This document shows positions 9,212 to 17,215 of a stretch of DNA of 64,000 bases, in pieces. The stretch comes from an uncultured Gammaproteobacteria bacterium. Its GTDB lineage: Bacteria; Pseudomonadota; Gammaproteobacteria; HK1. A program made the translations under genes and the position numbers. The stretch spans positions 1,195,001-1,259,000 of the forward strand of contig OY282378.1 of the NCBI GenBank assembly GCA_958295835.1, given 5' to 3'. Under the pieces are notes generated by a model. It was not told the DNA's origin. It saw only the letters and a program-made list of their open reading frames with translations, and did not search any database. The first letter of the stretch is position 1; every line of letters starts with the position of its first letter.

Positions 9212-9724
9212 CGTCTCCTTTGGAGCAAATCGAAGTCGATTGCGGATGCCTTGCGGAAACATGTGACAAGCAGGGGTGTGCCGTGGGACTGGAAGGCTCA
9301 CCGAGTCCGTCTCTCCTGATCGACATGGATCATCCCGATTCGCCGGCCGGAAGGGACGCCAGACGAAGGCGCGTCAGACGAAGGCGCAGCAGACAAAGGG
9401 GCGCCAGGCGGTGCGACTATCTGTTCATCGGCGGGGGCGATGAGGACACGAGGCTGTACGTGGTTCCGTTGGAACTCAAGAGCAGTGGTATCAGAACCAA
9501 TACGGTGTCGTCTCAGCTCCGGGCCGGCGCGAAAGTCGCTGAACGTATTGTTCCCGGCTCTTCGTCCATTCGATTCGTTCCCGTTGCCGCCCATGGCGGA
9601 AAATTGCATCGAAAGCAGATCTAAGGATCCGGCCAAGTCCGGAATGGGTATTCCGTTTCGGGGAGAGAAGTATCCCATCCGGTTGATACGTTGTGGCGAT
9701 CCCCTGGCCGCAGCGCTTCGATAG
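9208..9724 (+). pseudogene. Small ELK-motif partner of the ATPase, disrupted by a +1 frameshift
   Basis: The first frame (9208-9624, 138 residues) has a Cys-rich N-terminus (DCGCLAETCDKQGC), then CDYLFI and VVPLELKSSG. That D...ExK pattern is compatible with a PD-(D/E)XK-type nuclease. It stops at TAA right after HRKQI. The +1 frame continues seamlessly as KDPAKSGMGIPFRGEKYP followed by IRLIRCGDPLAAALR and a stop at 9722-9724. Removing one base at 9621-9623 restores a protein of about 171 residues, so a 1-nt insertion (mutation or sequencing error) broke it. An Arg-rich stretch encoded by a 15-bp repeat lies mid-protein. I do not recognise a named family. Confidence 0.7.
9360..9404. repeat. 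15-bp tandem repeat, three copies, inside the ELK-motif gene
   Basis: Three tandem 15-bp units (9360-9374, 9375-9389, 9390-9404), of the form CAGACGAAGGCGCGT with a few changes, encode an Arg-rich spacer between the N-terminal Cys motif and CDYLF. The unit is a multiple of three and so keeps the frame. Confidence 0.8.
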
Positions 9725-9785
9725 TTTCTTGCCAAAAAACGATCGGCCGCGGGTTGCAGGGCATGGCGATGGAGAGGACACGAAA

Positions 9786-10667
9786 ATGACGGAAACGGCA
9801 GGGCAAGCGCGGATGAACGCGGGGCTTGAAGGCAGGGTCGCCATCGTGACCGGTGCGGCCGGCGGGATCGGGCAGGAGATCGTGCGCGGCCTGCTCGGCG
9901 CGGGCGCGCGGGTGGCCGCACTCGACGTCGCCGAGGCACGGCTCGGCGCGCTGGCGGCCGAGTTCGGGGAAGCGTCCGGGGCGGGACGCCTCCTCACCGC
10001 GCGTACCGACATCTCAAGCTACGCAGAGTGCGAGGCAGCGATCGCGCACGTCCGCGACACCCTCGGGGGCCTGCACGTCCTCGTCAACAACGGTGCAGTC
10101 GGCATGGGTGTGATCCGCATGGACCACATGACCGATCTGGTCGGGATCCACGAGATCACCCCCGAGACATGGCAGCGGTTCGTCGCCGTGAACTTCTCTG
10201 GAGCATGGTGCATGACCCGTGCCGCGATCGACGGGCTGCTCGCGCAACGCTGGGGCCGCATCGTGAACGTCACCACGAGCTTCTTCACCATGCTGCGCGG
10301 GAGGTTCCACCCCTATGGGCCGGCCAAGGCCGGGCTCGAAGCCATGTCCGCGGGCCATGCGGCAGAGTTCGAAGGCAGCGGCGTCACCGTGAACGTAGTG
10401 GTGCCCGGCGGTCCCACGGACACCGCGATGGTGCCGGAGGAAGCCGGCTTCGACCGTGGCGCGCTGATCCGGCCGTCGGCGATGGCTCCGCCGATCCTGT
10501 GGCTCTGCACCGAGGCGGGCGGCGCGTACACCGGACATCGCTACGTGGCAGCGCAGTGGGATGCCTCGGCCAAGCCCGAGGAGGCGGCGCGCGGCTGCCG
10601 GGCCCCGATCGGATGGCCGGATCTGGCCCAGAACCCGGTCTGGCCCGGCGGCAGGCCGGGGAGTTGA
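9786..10667 (+). CDS. SDR family NAD(P)-dependent oxidoreductase
   Basis: 293-residue short-chain dehydrogenase. The cofactor motif TGAAGGIG is at residues 22-29, NNGA takes the place of the NNAG motif, and the catalytic Tyr177/Lys181 lie in YGPAK, with a Ser/Thr stretch (TTSFF) before it. The ATG at 9786 has GGAGAGG about 9 bases upstream. The C-terminal extension after VAAQWD is longer than in minimal SDRs. The substrate cannot be told. The neighbouring genes give no pathway. Confidence 0.85.
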   Translation: MTETAGQARMNAGLEGRVAIVTGAAGGIGQEIVRGLLGAGARVAALDVAEARLGALAAEFGEASGAGRLLTARTDISSYAECEAAIAHVRDTLGGLHVLVNNGAVGMGVIRMDHMTDLVGIHEITPETWQRFVAVNFSGAWCMTRAAIDGLLAQRWGRIVNVTTSFFTMLRGRFHPYGPAKAGLEAMSAGHAAEFEGSGVTVNVVVPGGPTDTAMVPEEAGFDRGALIRPSAMAPPILWLCTEAGGAYTGHRYVAAQWDASAKPEEAARGCRAPIGWPDLAQNPVWPGGRPGS

Positions 10668-10718
10668 ACGGCGACCGCTGGCACGGTCGCCCCCCGGCCC
10701 GCGTGCTCTGGGCGGCGG

Positions 10719-11351
10719 TCAGCGCCGGTATCGGATCGCGCGGATCGGCGTGGGTCCCGCTCCGGTGGCGGGGTTCAGCGCCTCCGGGCAGTTCGAGATG
10801 ACCACGAGGACGTCCATCTCCGCCCGCAGGGTCAGGTGATCGCCGGGCTTCGACCAGCCGTCCGCGATCGCGGCGCTCCCGTCGGCCTTCACCGGGACCC
10901 GCATGAAGAAGTTGACGTTGGGCACCACGGCCGTCGCGTCGAGCCCGTGGCGGGCCAGCTCGGACTCGAAGTTCTGCTGGCACGCCCGGGGGTTGCGCTG
11001 GCCGTAGCGCACGTCGTCGAGCTCGAACGAGCAGCATCCGAAGAGGGTGTCGTGCCCGCCGCAGGTGTCCTCGACGATGGTCATCATCTTGCGGGCGCGC
11101 ACCGACCACAGCACCGAGCCCGGCCCGAGGTAGATGTTGCCCTGGAGCTTGACGGTGTTCGGGGCGTGGTAGCGTTCGTGCGGGTCGTGGGCGTTGTAGC
11201 AGAGGAAGTCGATGGCCTGCTGCCCCTCCGGATCGACGAACACCAAGTGTTCGCCCCGGTCGATTCGGCCGCTCCACGGCAGCCCCGCCCCGACGACGGT
11301 GTCTTCGAGGACGGTCGCATCGGCGGGTATGTACTGGTTGGAAGTGGTCAT
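10719..11351 (-). CDS. DUF1989 (urea carboxylase-associated) family protein, copy A
   Basis: 210-residue protein of the DUF1989 family, often annotated as urea carboxylase- or urea amidolyase-associated protein. The core GDHLTLRAEMD, NVNFFMR and the cysteine stretch GGHDTLFGCC are typical. Members are thought to be small metabolic enzymes linked to nitrogen compounds, but no urea carboxylase lies in this window. The start at 11351 has AGGAAT upstream. It is almost identical to copy B (15074-15706), including flanking bases on both sides, so the gene was duplicated recently. Confidence 0.82.
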   Translation of the reverse strand: MTTSNQYIPADATVLEDTVVGAGLPWSGRIDRGEHLVFVDPEGQQAIDFLCYNAHDPHERYHAPNTVKLQGNIYLGPGSVLWSVRARKMMTIVEDTCGGHDTLFGCCSFELDDVRYGQRNPRACQQNFESELARHGLDATAVVPNVNFFMRVPVKADGSAAIADGWSKPGDHLTLRAEMDVLVVISNCPEALNPATGAGPTPIRAIRYRR

Positions 11352-11656
11352 GGCGTCGATTCCTGTGGCTTGGCCAAGCGGGGATTTCGGGTCACCTTTC
11401 CAGGCGACGAACGGCAGCGGTCGAGAAGGCATCATGCACGGTCTGTTCGACCACGGGCTGAACACCGAACGTTGTCACCCCCGGGAGACTTCGGCATCAT
11501 CAGCGGCACCTCGGCCTTCAACATCCGTACAAAGACTCTCCATGCCGCACACGGACACGGTGGACCCGTGCTTCCTTCTTCTCCACCCCCTTCGGCGCTC
11601 CAGCCGGAAGACAGCGCCAAGCCTGATGGCCCACTCGATTATGCGGGATTCCGCAC

Positions 11657-11911
11657 ATGTTCGCCGGCATTGTTGCTCACAACCTCACTCGCGAACTACA
11701 GATCCAACTCGACCCTCGCGCCCGCGGCACCACCGCAAAGCGCGCCGCGCTGTGGTGTTTCCGGGAGATTGGAACCCTTCGCCGTACCTTCATCCAACGC
11801 GCCGGGCGCATGATTCGCCCCGCCGGCAAATTGGTCCTCTCCATGAACAGCAACGAAAGGATCGAAAGAGAGCTCCGGCAGGCTCTCGCAACACTGAACG
11901 CCGTCGCTTGA
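11657..11911 (+). pseudogene. IS1380-family transposase, C-terminal remnant
   Basis: 84 codons read FAGIVAHNLTREL, then TTAKRAALWCFREIGTLRRT and IQRAGRMIRPAGKL. This is the characteristic C-terminal tail of IS1380-type DDE transposases. The catalytic core and N-terminus are gone. It sits in the 580-bp gap between the DUF1989 copy A gene and the next hypothetical gene; the rest of that gap (11352-11656) shows no gene. Confidence 0.8.
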
Positions 11912-11930
11912 CTATATTTGTCGCACGTTT

Positions 11931-12470
11931 ATGCAACAATCGGGAGAACTTCTCCGTCGCGGGGTTATGGCAGGAGAATTCGGTCGCGCCCGAATCGCCA
12001 TGGACCGTGGGCTTCCTGCACCGACGGATCTGATCAGGCGGGAACGCCTGAAAGGCGACCCGTTGGCCGGCTTCTATTCGCAGTGGTTGATGCTGGAAGA
12101 TACTCCGAAGTGTCCTCCGCACGCTTGGGCGTGGCAGGCTTGCCGGCATTGGCAGGCATCTTGGCAGGAGCCGACCAGTCCCGATCATTGGCGACGTCTG
12201 GCGACGCAATTCCCCGAAGCCGCCCCGGAGACGGAGTTCCTTCGCGTGCTGGCCACATCGGACGACGACGCTCAATCCGGCGCAATCGGCTGGCGCGATC
12301 GCTATTGCTCCGAGAATAACGGCGCGTCCCGCCCCGTCGATGCCCTCATGCGCGAAGCGCAGGAACGACTCGTTGGCGCGGACTCGCACGAACGCGAGGA
12401 GCTCGCCGGCACAGTGATGGCATGCGCGGCGGCGGATGCTCTCGATGTCGTGCGGGAACTAGCTGCTTGA
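11931..12470 (+). CDS. Hypothetical protein
   Basis: 179-residue open frame with normal codon composition for this genome. No domain recognised. The protein is acidic in its second half, Trp-rich in the middle (LAGFYSQWLM, HAWAWQACRHWQ), and ends with an alanine-rich helix. The start ATG at 11931 follows an AT-rich stretch (11913-11930) that could hold a promoter. It lies between an IS relic and a truncated toxin-antitoxin copy. Confidence 0.45.
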   Translation: MQQSGELLRRGVMAGEFGRARIAMDRGLPAPTDLIRRERLKGDPLAGFYSQWLMLEDTPKCPPHAWAWQACRHWQASWQEPTSPDHWRRLATQFPEAAPETEFLRVLATSDDDAQSGAIGWRDRYCSENNGASRPVDALMREAQERLVGADSHEREELAGTVMACAAADALDVVRELAA

Positions 12471-12569
12471 AGGGCTGCGCCGGGTGGCATTCGGCTCGAC
12501 GCACCCACTTGTGCAGCGTCTTTGCCGTACAGCCGACCCGAGGACTCAACAATTGTAGTCTCCGGGATT

Positions 12570-12734
12570 CCCGTGGCGGTTCACTTCGAGAATCGCCACC
12601 TGACCCTCATCCACGCCGCCAGGCTCGCCGGGCGGAGCGTGGAGGAATTCGTGATTCTGCTGGGCGAGGCGGGCATCCCCGTCGCCGACTATCCGGCCGA
12701 GGAGTTGGACGAGGAGGTCGGCACCGCCTCGTGA
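12570..12734 (+). pseudogene. Truncated UPF0175 antitoxin, degenerate copy
   Basis: From about 12585 the frame reads ENRHLTLIHAARLAG, then SVEEFVILLGEAGIPVADYP and ends EEVGTAS. This matches the C-terminal half of the intact antitoxin at 14211-14543 with only a few changes. The Phd-like N-terminal half is missing and replaced by unrelated sequence. It is part of a direct repeat of roughly 310 bp (about 12585-12890 versus 14397-14700). Confidence 0.75.
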
Positions 12735-12890
12735 CCCGGGCGATCGTCTCGGATACGGGACCCCTCATCGCCTTGGCGCGAGCCGGGCAGCTCGACCTGC
12801 TCCGGCGCCTCTACGGGCAAGTCATCGTTCCGCCCGCCGTGCATGCCGGGTTGGCCCTGGTTCAAATCGTCCGGGCGCCAGAGCGCTCGT
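12731..12890 (+). pseudogene. Truncated DUF3368 PIN-like toxin, degenerate copy
   Basis: Starts GTG overlapping the antitoxin remnant stop and reads TRAIVSDTGPLIALARAG, then LLRRLYGQVIVPPAVHAG. This is the N-terminal third of the DUF3368 toxin at 14540-15034, after which homology ends. Only the first PIN acidic motif (SDTGPL) remains, so it should be inactive. Confidence 0.75.
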
Positions 12891-12951
12891 CGCTCCCCTG
12901 GAAGGAAGAGGATCGCGCTTCGCGCTTTGTCTGCCGATACGGAGTACAATC

Positions 12952-12972
12952 CCGATTGGTCGAACCAATCGG
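12952..12972. promoter_or_regulatory. Perfect 9-bp inverted repeat before the AAA_14 gene (possible operator)
   Basis: Arms CCGATTGGT (12952-12960) and ACCAATCGG (12964-12972) are exact reverse complements around a 3-bp centre. The element directly follows a TACAAT box (12945-12950) and overlaps the start of the GGAAGGAG ribosome site for the ORF at 12986. The position fits autoregulation or a repressor site. Confidence 0.55.
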
Positions 12973-12985
12973 AAGGAGCCTCCGG

Positions 12986-14134
12986 ATGAGTTACAACAGG
13001 ACAGCCCTGATCGACCTCCCTCCCGGGCAGTCCGCATTCCTTTGGGGCGCCCGCCAGACCGGCAAGTCCACCCTCCTGCGGGAGCGCTTTCCGGACAGCG
13101 TCAGCTACGACCTCCTCGACTCGGATCCCCTGCTGCGCTTCACTGCCATGCCGTCGCGCCTCGGCGCGGAGCTGCAATCCCTTTCCCCCGAGACGCTCGC
13201 CAAGCCGGTGATCCTGGACGAGATACAGAAAGTGCCGGCCCTGCTCGACGAGGTGCACCGGCTCATCGAAACGCGCGGCCTGGCGTTCGTGCTGTGCGGG
13301 TCGAGCGCCCGGAAGCTCAGGCGCGCGGGGACCAATCTGCTGGGTGGCAGGGCCTGGAGGTTCGATCTGTTCCCGCTCACGTGGGCGGAGGTTCCCGACT
13401 TCGATCTGCTGCAAGCCCTGAACCGCGGCCTGCTGCCCGGGATCTATCCGCAACGCCAGTACCGGCGCTCGCTGGTCGCCTACGTACGGGATTACCTGAC
13501 CCAGGAGGTCTTCAACGAGGCGCTGACGCGCAACGCCGCGGCGTTCTCCCGGTTCTTCGACGCGCTCGCCTTCTGCCATGGCGAGCTGCTCAACTACGCC
13601 GCGATCGCCCGCGACTGCGCCATCGACGCCAAGACCGTGCGGACGTACTTCGAGATCCTCACGGACACGCTGGTCGGGCATCTGATCCATCCCTTCCACC
13701 GGTCCGGCGGCCGGCAGAGCATCTCCGCCGCCCCGAAGTTCTACCTGTTCGATCTGGGCGTCGCGGCCCAAGTCTGCCGCCGAACGCTGACCCACACCGC
13801 GGGCAGCGAGTTCGGCAGGGCCTTCGAGCACTTCATCCTGCTGGAGCTCGTCGCGGCGCGGAGCTACCAGGAGAAGGATCACCGGATCGAGTTCTGGCGC
13901 ACCAAGAGCGGTCTGGAAGTGGACTTCGTACTGGACCGCGGCGCCGTCGCCATCGAGGCGAAAGGGCGGGTCCGCTCGGAGGATTTGCGCCCCATGCGTG
14001 CCTTCCGGGACGAGTTCTCGCCCCGGCGAGCCATCGTCGTCACGGCCGAACGGGACCGGCAGACGGTCGACGGCATCGAAATCATCCCGTACCCCGAATT
14101 CCTGGAGAGCCTGCACGGCGGAAACGTCATCTGA
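12986..14134 (+). CDS. AAA_14/DUF4143 ATP-binding protein with PD-(D/E)XK-like C-terminus
   Basis: 382-residue member of the predicted AAA+ superfamily (AAA_14 plus DUF4143). Walker A is GARQTGKS (residues 21-28) and Walker B is PVILDEIQ (about 74-81). The DUF4143 part ends with EVDFVLDRG and AIEAKG (about residues 310-325), matching the D...ExK nuclease-like core. Its function in cells is not settled; the family is spread by horizontal transfer and often sits with TA genes. It lies exactly between the truncated and intact copies of the antitoxin/DUF3368 pair, suggesting that it arrived with their duplication. The ribosome site GGAAGGAG precedes the ATG. Confidence 0.83.
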   Translation: MSYNRTALIDLPPGQSAFLWGARQTGKSTLLRERFPDSVSYDLLDSDPLLRFTAMPSRLGAELQSLSPETLAKPVILDEIQKVPALLDEVHRLIETRGLAFVLCGSSARKLRRAGTNLLGGRAWRFDLFPLTWAEVPDFDLLQALNRGLLPGIYPQRQYRRSLVAYVRDYLTQEVFNEALTRNAAAFSRFFDALAFCHGELLNYAAIARDCAIDAKTVRTYFEILTDTLVGHLIHPFHRSGGRQSISAAPKFYLFDLGVAAQVCRRTLTHTAGSEFGRAFEHFILLELVAARSYQEKDHRIEFWRTKSGLEVDFVLDRGAVAIEAKGRVRSEDLRPMRAFRDEFSPRRAIVVTAERDRQTVDGIEIIPYPEFLESLHGGNVI

Positions 14135-14210
14135 TGATCTTCGCGCCGGGGTTGGGGCCACGGTGGCGAGGGTCATGTGCTACGCTTTGTGCACACTATT
14201 GGAGGGAGCC

Positions 14211-14543
14211 ATGGACCCTCTCGACATCTTCAGCGTCCGTGATCTCCGGCAACGTTCCGGCAAGCTTCTCAAGGATGCGGAGAACGGGCATCTCGCGCTG
14301 ATCACGAAACACGGGCGTCCCGCCATCCTGGCCGTGCCTTTCGACGAACGCCTCCTCGAGCTCGGCCTTCACCGCACGCTGGCGCTGCGTCTCTTCGAGA
14401 ATCGCCACCTGACCCTCGTCCAGGCCGCCAGGCTCGCCGGGCTGAGCGTGGAGGAATTCGTGGTTCTGCTGGGCGAGGCGGGCATCCCTGTCGCCGACTA
14501 TCCGGCCGAGGAGTTGGACGAGGAGGTCGGCACCGCCTCGTGA
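14211..14543 (+). CDS. Phd-like/UPF0175 fusion antitoxin
   Basis: 110 residues. The N-terminal half (FSVRDLRQRSGKLL, ALITKHGRPAILAVPF) looks like a Phd/YefM-type DNA-binding antitoxin domain. The C-terminal half (LTLVQAARLAGLSVEEFVVL) is UPF0175, which carries a helix-turn-helix. GGAGGGAG lies 5 bases before the ATG. The stop overlaps the GTG start of the toxin gene, the usual layout for a TA pair that controls its own expression. Confidence 0.85.
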   Translation: MDPLDIFSVRDLRQRSGKLLKDAENGHLALITKHGRPAILAVPFDERLLELGLHRTLALRLFENRHLTLVQAARLAGLSVEEFVVLLGEAGIPVADYPAEELDEEVGTAS

Positions 14544-15034
14544 CCCGGGCGATCGTTTCGGATACGGGACCCCTCATCGCCTTGGCGCGAGTCGGGCACC
14601 TCGACTTGCTCCGGCGTCTCTACGGGCAAGTCATCATTCCGCCCGCCGTGCATGCCGAGTTCGCCCCTGGTTCCAATCGTCCGGGCGCCAGAGCGCTCGC
14701 CGCTACCCTGCAAGCCGGATGGGTGGTCGTGCAGCCGGCAACGGATATGAACGTCGTCTCCGAAGTTGCCCGGCATCTGGATCGGGGCGAAGCGGAGGCG
14801 ATTGCACTCGCCGAGCAGAGGAGCGCTCGATTTCTCCTCATCGACGATGCAAAGGGAAGAAGGATCGCGCACCGGCGCGGGGTCCGAGTGGCTGGGGTGG
14901 CGGGGGTGCTGCTCGCGGCGAAATCGCAAGGCGTGCTCGGCGCCGTGGCGCCGGTTCTTGAAGCACTGTCGCGAGCCGGATACCGCCTGTCTCCCCGGCT
15001 CATCGCCGGCGTGCTGGCCCGGGCGGACGAATGA
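14540..15034 (+). CDS. DUF3368 (PIN-like) toxin
   Basis: 164-residue DUF3368 protein, a PIN-fold family paired with UPF0175 antitoxins and predicted to be an RNase toxin. Acidic positions fitting a PIN active site are seen in SDTGPLIAL near the N-terminus, LDRGEAEAIALAE in the middle and LLIDDAKGRRIA. The start is GTG, overlapping the antitoxin stop (GTGA). A truncated copy lies at 12731-12890. Confidence 0.83.
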   Translation: MTRAIVSDTGPLIALARVGHLDLLRRLYGQVIIPPAVHAEFAPGSNRPGARALAATLQAGWVVVQPATDMNVVSEVARHLDRGEAEAIALAEQRSARFLLIDDAKGRRIAHRRGVRVAGVAGVLLAAKSQGVLGAVAPVLEALSRAGYRLSPRLIAGVLARADE

Positions 15035-15073
15035 GGCGGCGCCGCTCCCCGTTGCGCCGGCGCCGGCCGGCGG

Positions 15074-15706
15074 TCAGCGCCGGTATCGGATCGCGCGGAT
15101 CGGCGTGGGTCCTGCCCCGGTGGCGGGGTTCAGCGCCTCCGGGCAGTTGGAGATGACCACGAGGACGTCCATCTCCGCCCGCAGGGTCAGGTGATCGCCG
15201 GGCTTCGACCAGCCATCGTCGATTGCGGCGCTCCCGTCGGCTTTCACCAGGACCCGCATGAAGAAGTTGACGTTGGGCACCACGGCGGTCGCGTCGAGCC
15301 CGTGGCGGGCCAGCTCGGATTCGAAGTTCTGCTGGCAGGCGCGGGGGTTGCGCTGGCCGTAGCGCACGTCGTCGAGCTCGAACGAGCAGCATCCGAAGAT
15401 GGTGTCGTGTCCGCCGCAGGTGTCCTCGACGATGGTCATCATCTTGCGGGCGCGCACCGACCACAGCACCGAGCCCGGCCCGAGGTAGATGTTGCCCTGG
15501 AGCTTGACGGTGTTCGGGGCGTGGTAGCGTTCATGCGGGTCGTGGGCGTTGTAGCAGAGGAAGTCGATGGCCTGCTGCCCCTCCGGATCGACGAGCACCA
15601 AGTGTTCGCCCCGGTCGATTCGGCCGCTCCACGGCAGCCCCGCCCCGACGACGGTATCTTCGACGACGGTGGCATCGGCGGGTATGTAGTGGTTGGAAGT
15701 GGTCAT
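15074..15706 (-). CDS. DUF1989 (urea carboxylase-associated) family protein, copy B
   Basis: 210 residues, same family as the gene at 10719-11351 and differing from it at only about seven residues (for example NHYIP for NQYIP, HDTIF for HDTLF). Identity continues a few bases past the stop and about 15 bases upstream of the start, then ends sharply. The upstream neighbour is the AT-rich island that begins near 15735. It is in the same orientation as copy A, so the pair is a direct duplication about 4.35 kb apart. Confidence 0.82.
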   Translation of the reverse strand: MTTSNHYIPADATVVEDTVVGAGLPWSGRIDRGEHLVLVDPEGQQAIDFLCYNAHDPHERYHAPNTVKLQGNIYLGPGSVLWSVRARKMMTIVEDTCGGHDTIFGCCSFELDDVRYGQRNPRACQQNFESELARHGLDATAVVPNVNFFMRVLVKADGSAAIDDGWSKPGDHLTLRAEMDVLVVISNCPEALNPATGAGPTPIRAIRYRR

Positions 15707-15734
15707 GGCGTCGATTCCTGCGGGTGTGTGCAGA

Positions 15735-17215
15735 GGAAGATCTAATGATTCGTTTCCTACCGGTATTTTACTTCTACCTCGCATCCAAAGATTCTTGATT
15801 TCGCAGTTTCGTAGAAATATGATCACTGAAAACTAACGTGCAATTTTCTTCTTTTGGTTACCGTAACTATCTCTACATCGAGATACAAATAGAACGTCAT
15901 TGATTATCTTTTTCACAATTTCCTCTACAGCATATTCAGAATAGTAATGGCATTCTGGATTCTTGTTCATATAGTGTTCCCTATTGTTGCTGTTTTTCCA
16001 CTTCAACTTGTGAATAATAGCTTGAAAATCGTATCCATTGATGCAAGGTTGTTTGTTACTATTCCTGCTTATGAGGGCATGCTCCAAATCGGTCTCTTTG
16101 TATTTTTCATTTAAATATTTGTTGATTTCACAAATAGCTTCTTTCTGTCTGTACGGGTGTGTTTTTTCTCTATCTACCGGTTTTTCGACTACGATCGCAT
16201 TTCTCAATCCTTCCATACCATCATTTGCCTGAGACAATATTATATCTCCCTCTTTATCGCTTTTGGCGAAGACAAGACGTACATTAATAGGAACAGCAAA
16301 ACGAACATCATCATATTTTTCCGATTCAATGGTGAGTTCTTTTATAATATAAGAAATCTCTTTACCGATTTCGCTACCATATCGATTTCCGAGAATCGCA
16401 TCATCTGGATCTTTCAAATCACCGACCAAACTCAATAATCCAGCATGCGATGAAGAAAGAAATTGTTGTTTTGAGAAACATTCGAATTCCCGAATGTAGT
16501 TCATTATGCCTGATTGGAAAAATCTGGAAATCTGCCCTTGAATTTCGGGCATCAATAAGTGCACAGCTTGATCTCGATAATAGGTGATAAATTCCAAATT
16601 CTTTCTGACAAGATCATCATTTTGATATATCTGTTTTAAACATTCTCTCAGTGAAATAGTTTCTCGGATTTTGTTCTTGTTATATTTAGGTTTGAATATG
16701 AAATTTTCTCCTTTTTTCTCGATCAACATTGCCTTCAACAACTGTTCCCAAGCAACACAGAAGCAAAGAACGAAGCTATCCAACCGATTGTCCAGAGAAG
16801 GTCGATTGTATAGCTCTAGAGCCAGCAACATATTATCTCTTGATTTCCTGAGAAGTGCTTTGGCGAGACGAGATTTGCAAGTGTGTCCAAGCTCCTGACG
16901 ATGTTTGCTCTGAGATAGTAATCGTGAAAATTCACTTTCTGTCAATCTAGAAATATTCAGGGGAGTGTAGATACCTGATTTGGTTTCATTTATAAATTCG
17001 TTTAACCTGCCTTTATTCCAGTAAGTGTCAAAAGTGCTTTTCCTCCATTTTGTACATTTCAAAATCTCAGAAAGAGTAACAGAATCCCCTGCTTTCTCTT
17101 TATTCTTGAGAAGCATTAGTAATGCTTTCTGTGATTTCCTTGTTGCCATGTTTTTTTCCTCAGATATCTATTTCAAGTATTGATGTAATGAAGAGTAGCA
17201 TTAACATAAGCACTC
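15735..17215. other. AT-rich island (foreign DNA)
   Basis: Composition drops abruptly to clearly AT-rich (roughly one third GC by eye) from just upstream of the DUF1989 copy B start to within the last codons of hsdS. It holds a single gene (DUF3644). Both edges are sharp. No inverted repeats or transposase were seen. Confidence 0.8.
15833..17149 (-). CDS. DUF3644 domain protein, AT-rich, defence-associated context
   Basis: 438 residues. The first 60 or so form a short HTH-like segment (LSEILKCTKWRKSTFDTYW). The middle (KALLRKSRDNMLLALELYNRP, FVLCFCVAWEQLLKAMLIEK) matches the DUF3644 family, and the rest is Lys/Asn-rich. It is oriented with the hsd genes and starts 23 bp after the hsdS stop, with GAGGAA upstream of the ATG. 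Its codon use is completely unlike its neighbours. DUF3644 proteins are seen near restriction genes and are suspected HEPN-like RNases; that activity is inference here. Confidence 0.72.
   Translation of the reverse strand: MATRKSQKALLMLLKNKEKAGDSVTLSEILKCTKWRKSTFDTYWNKGRLNEFINETKSGIYTPLNISRLTESEFSRLLSQSKHRQELGHTCKSRLAKALLRKSRDNMLLALELYNRPSLDNRLDSFVLCFCVAWEQLLKAMLIEKKGENFIFKPKYNKNKIRETISLRECLKQIYQNDDLVRKNLEFITYYRDQAVHLLMPEIQGQISRFFQSGIMNYIREFECFSKQQFLSSSHAGLLSLVGDLKDPDDAILGNRYGSEIGKEISYIIKELTIESEKYDDVRFAVPINVRLVFAKSDKEGDIILSQANDGMEGLRNAIVVEKPVDREKTHPYRQKEAICEINKYLNEKYKETDLEHALISRNSNKQPCINGYDFQAIIHKLKWKNSNNREHYMNKNPECHYYSEYAVEEIVKKIINDVLFVSRCRDSYGNQKKKIAR

Noticed and set aside
12927..12950. 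Complete sigma70 promoter TTGTCT...TACAAT before the AAA_14 gene
   Set aside because: The two boxes are only 12 bp apart, too close for a functional pair; only the -10-like TACAAT is kept as context.
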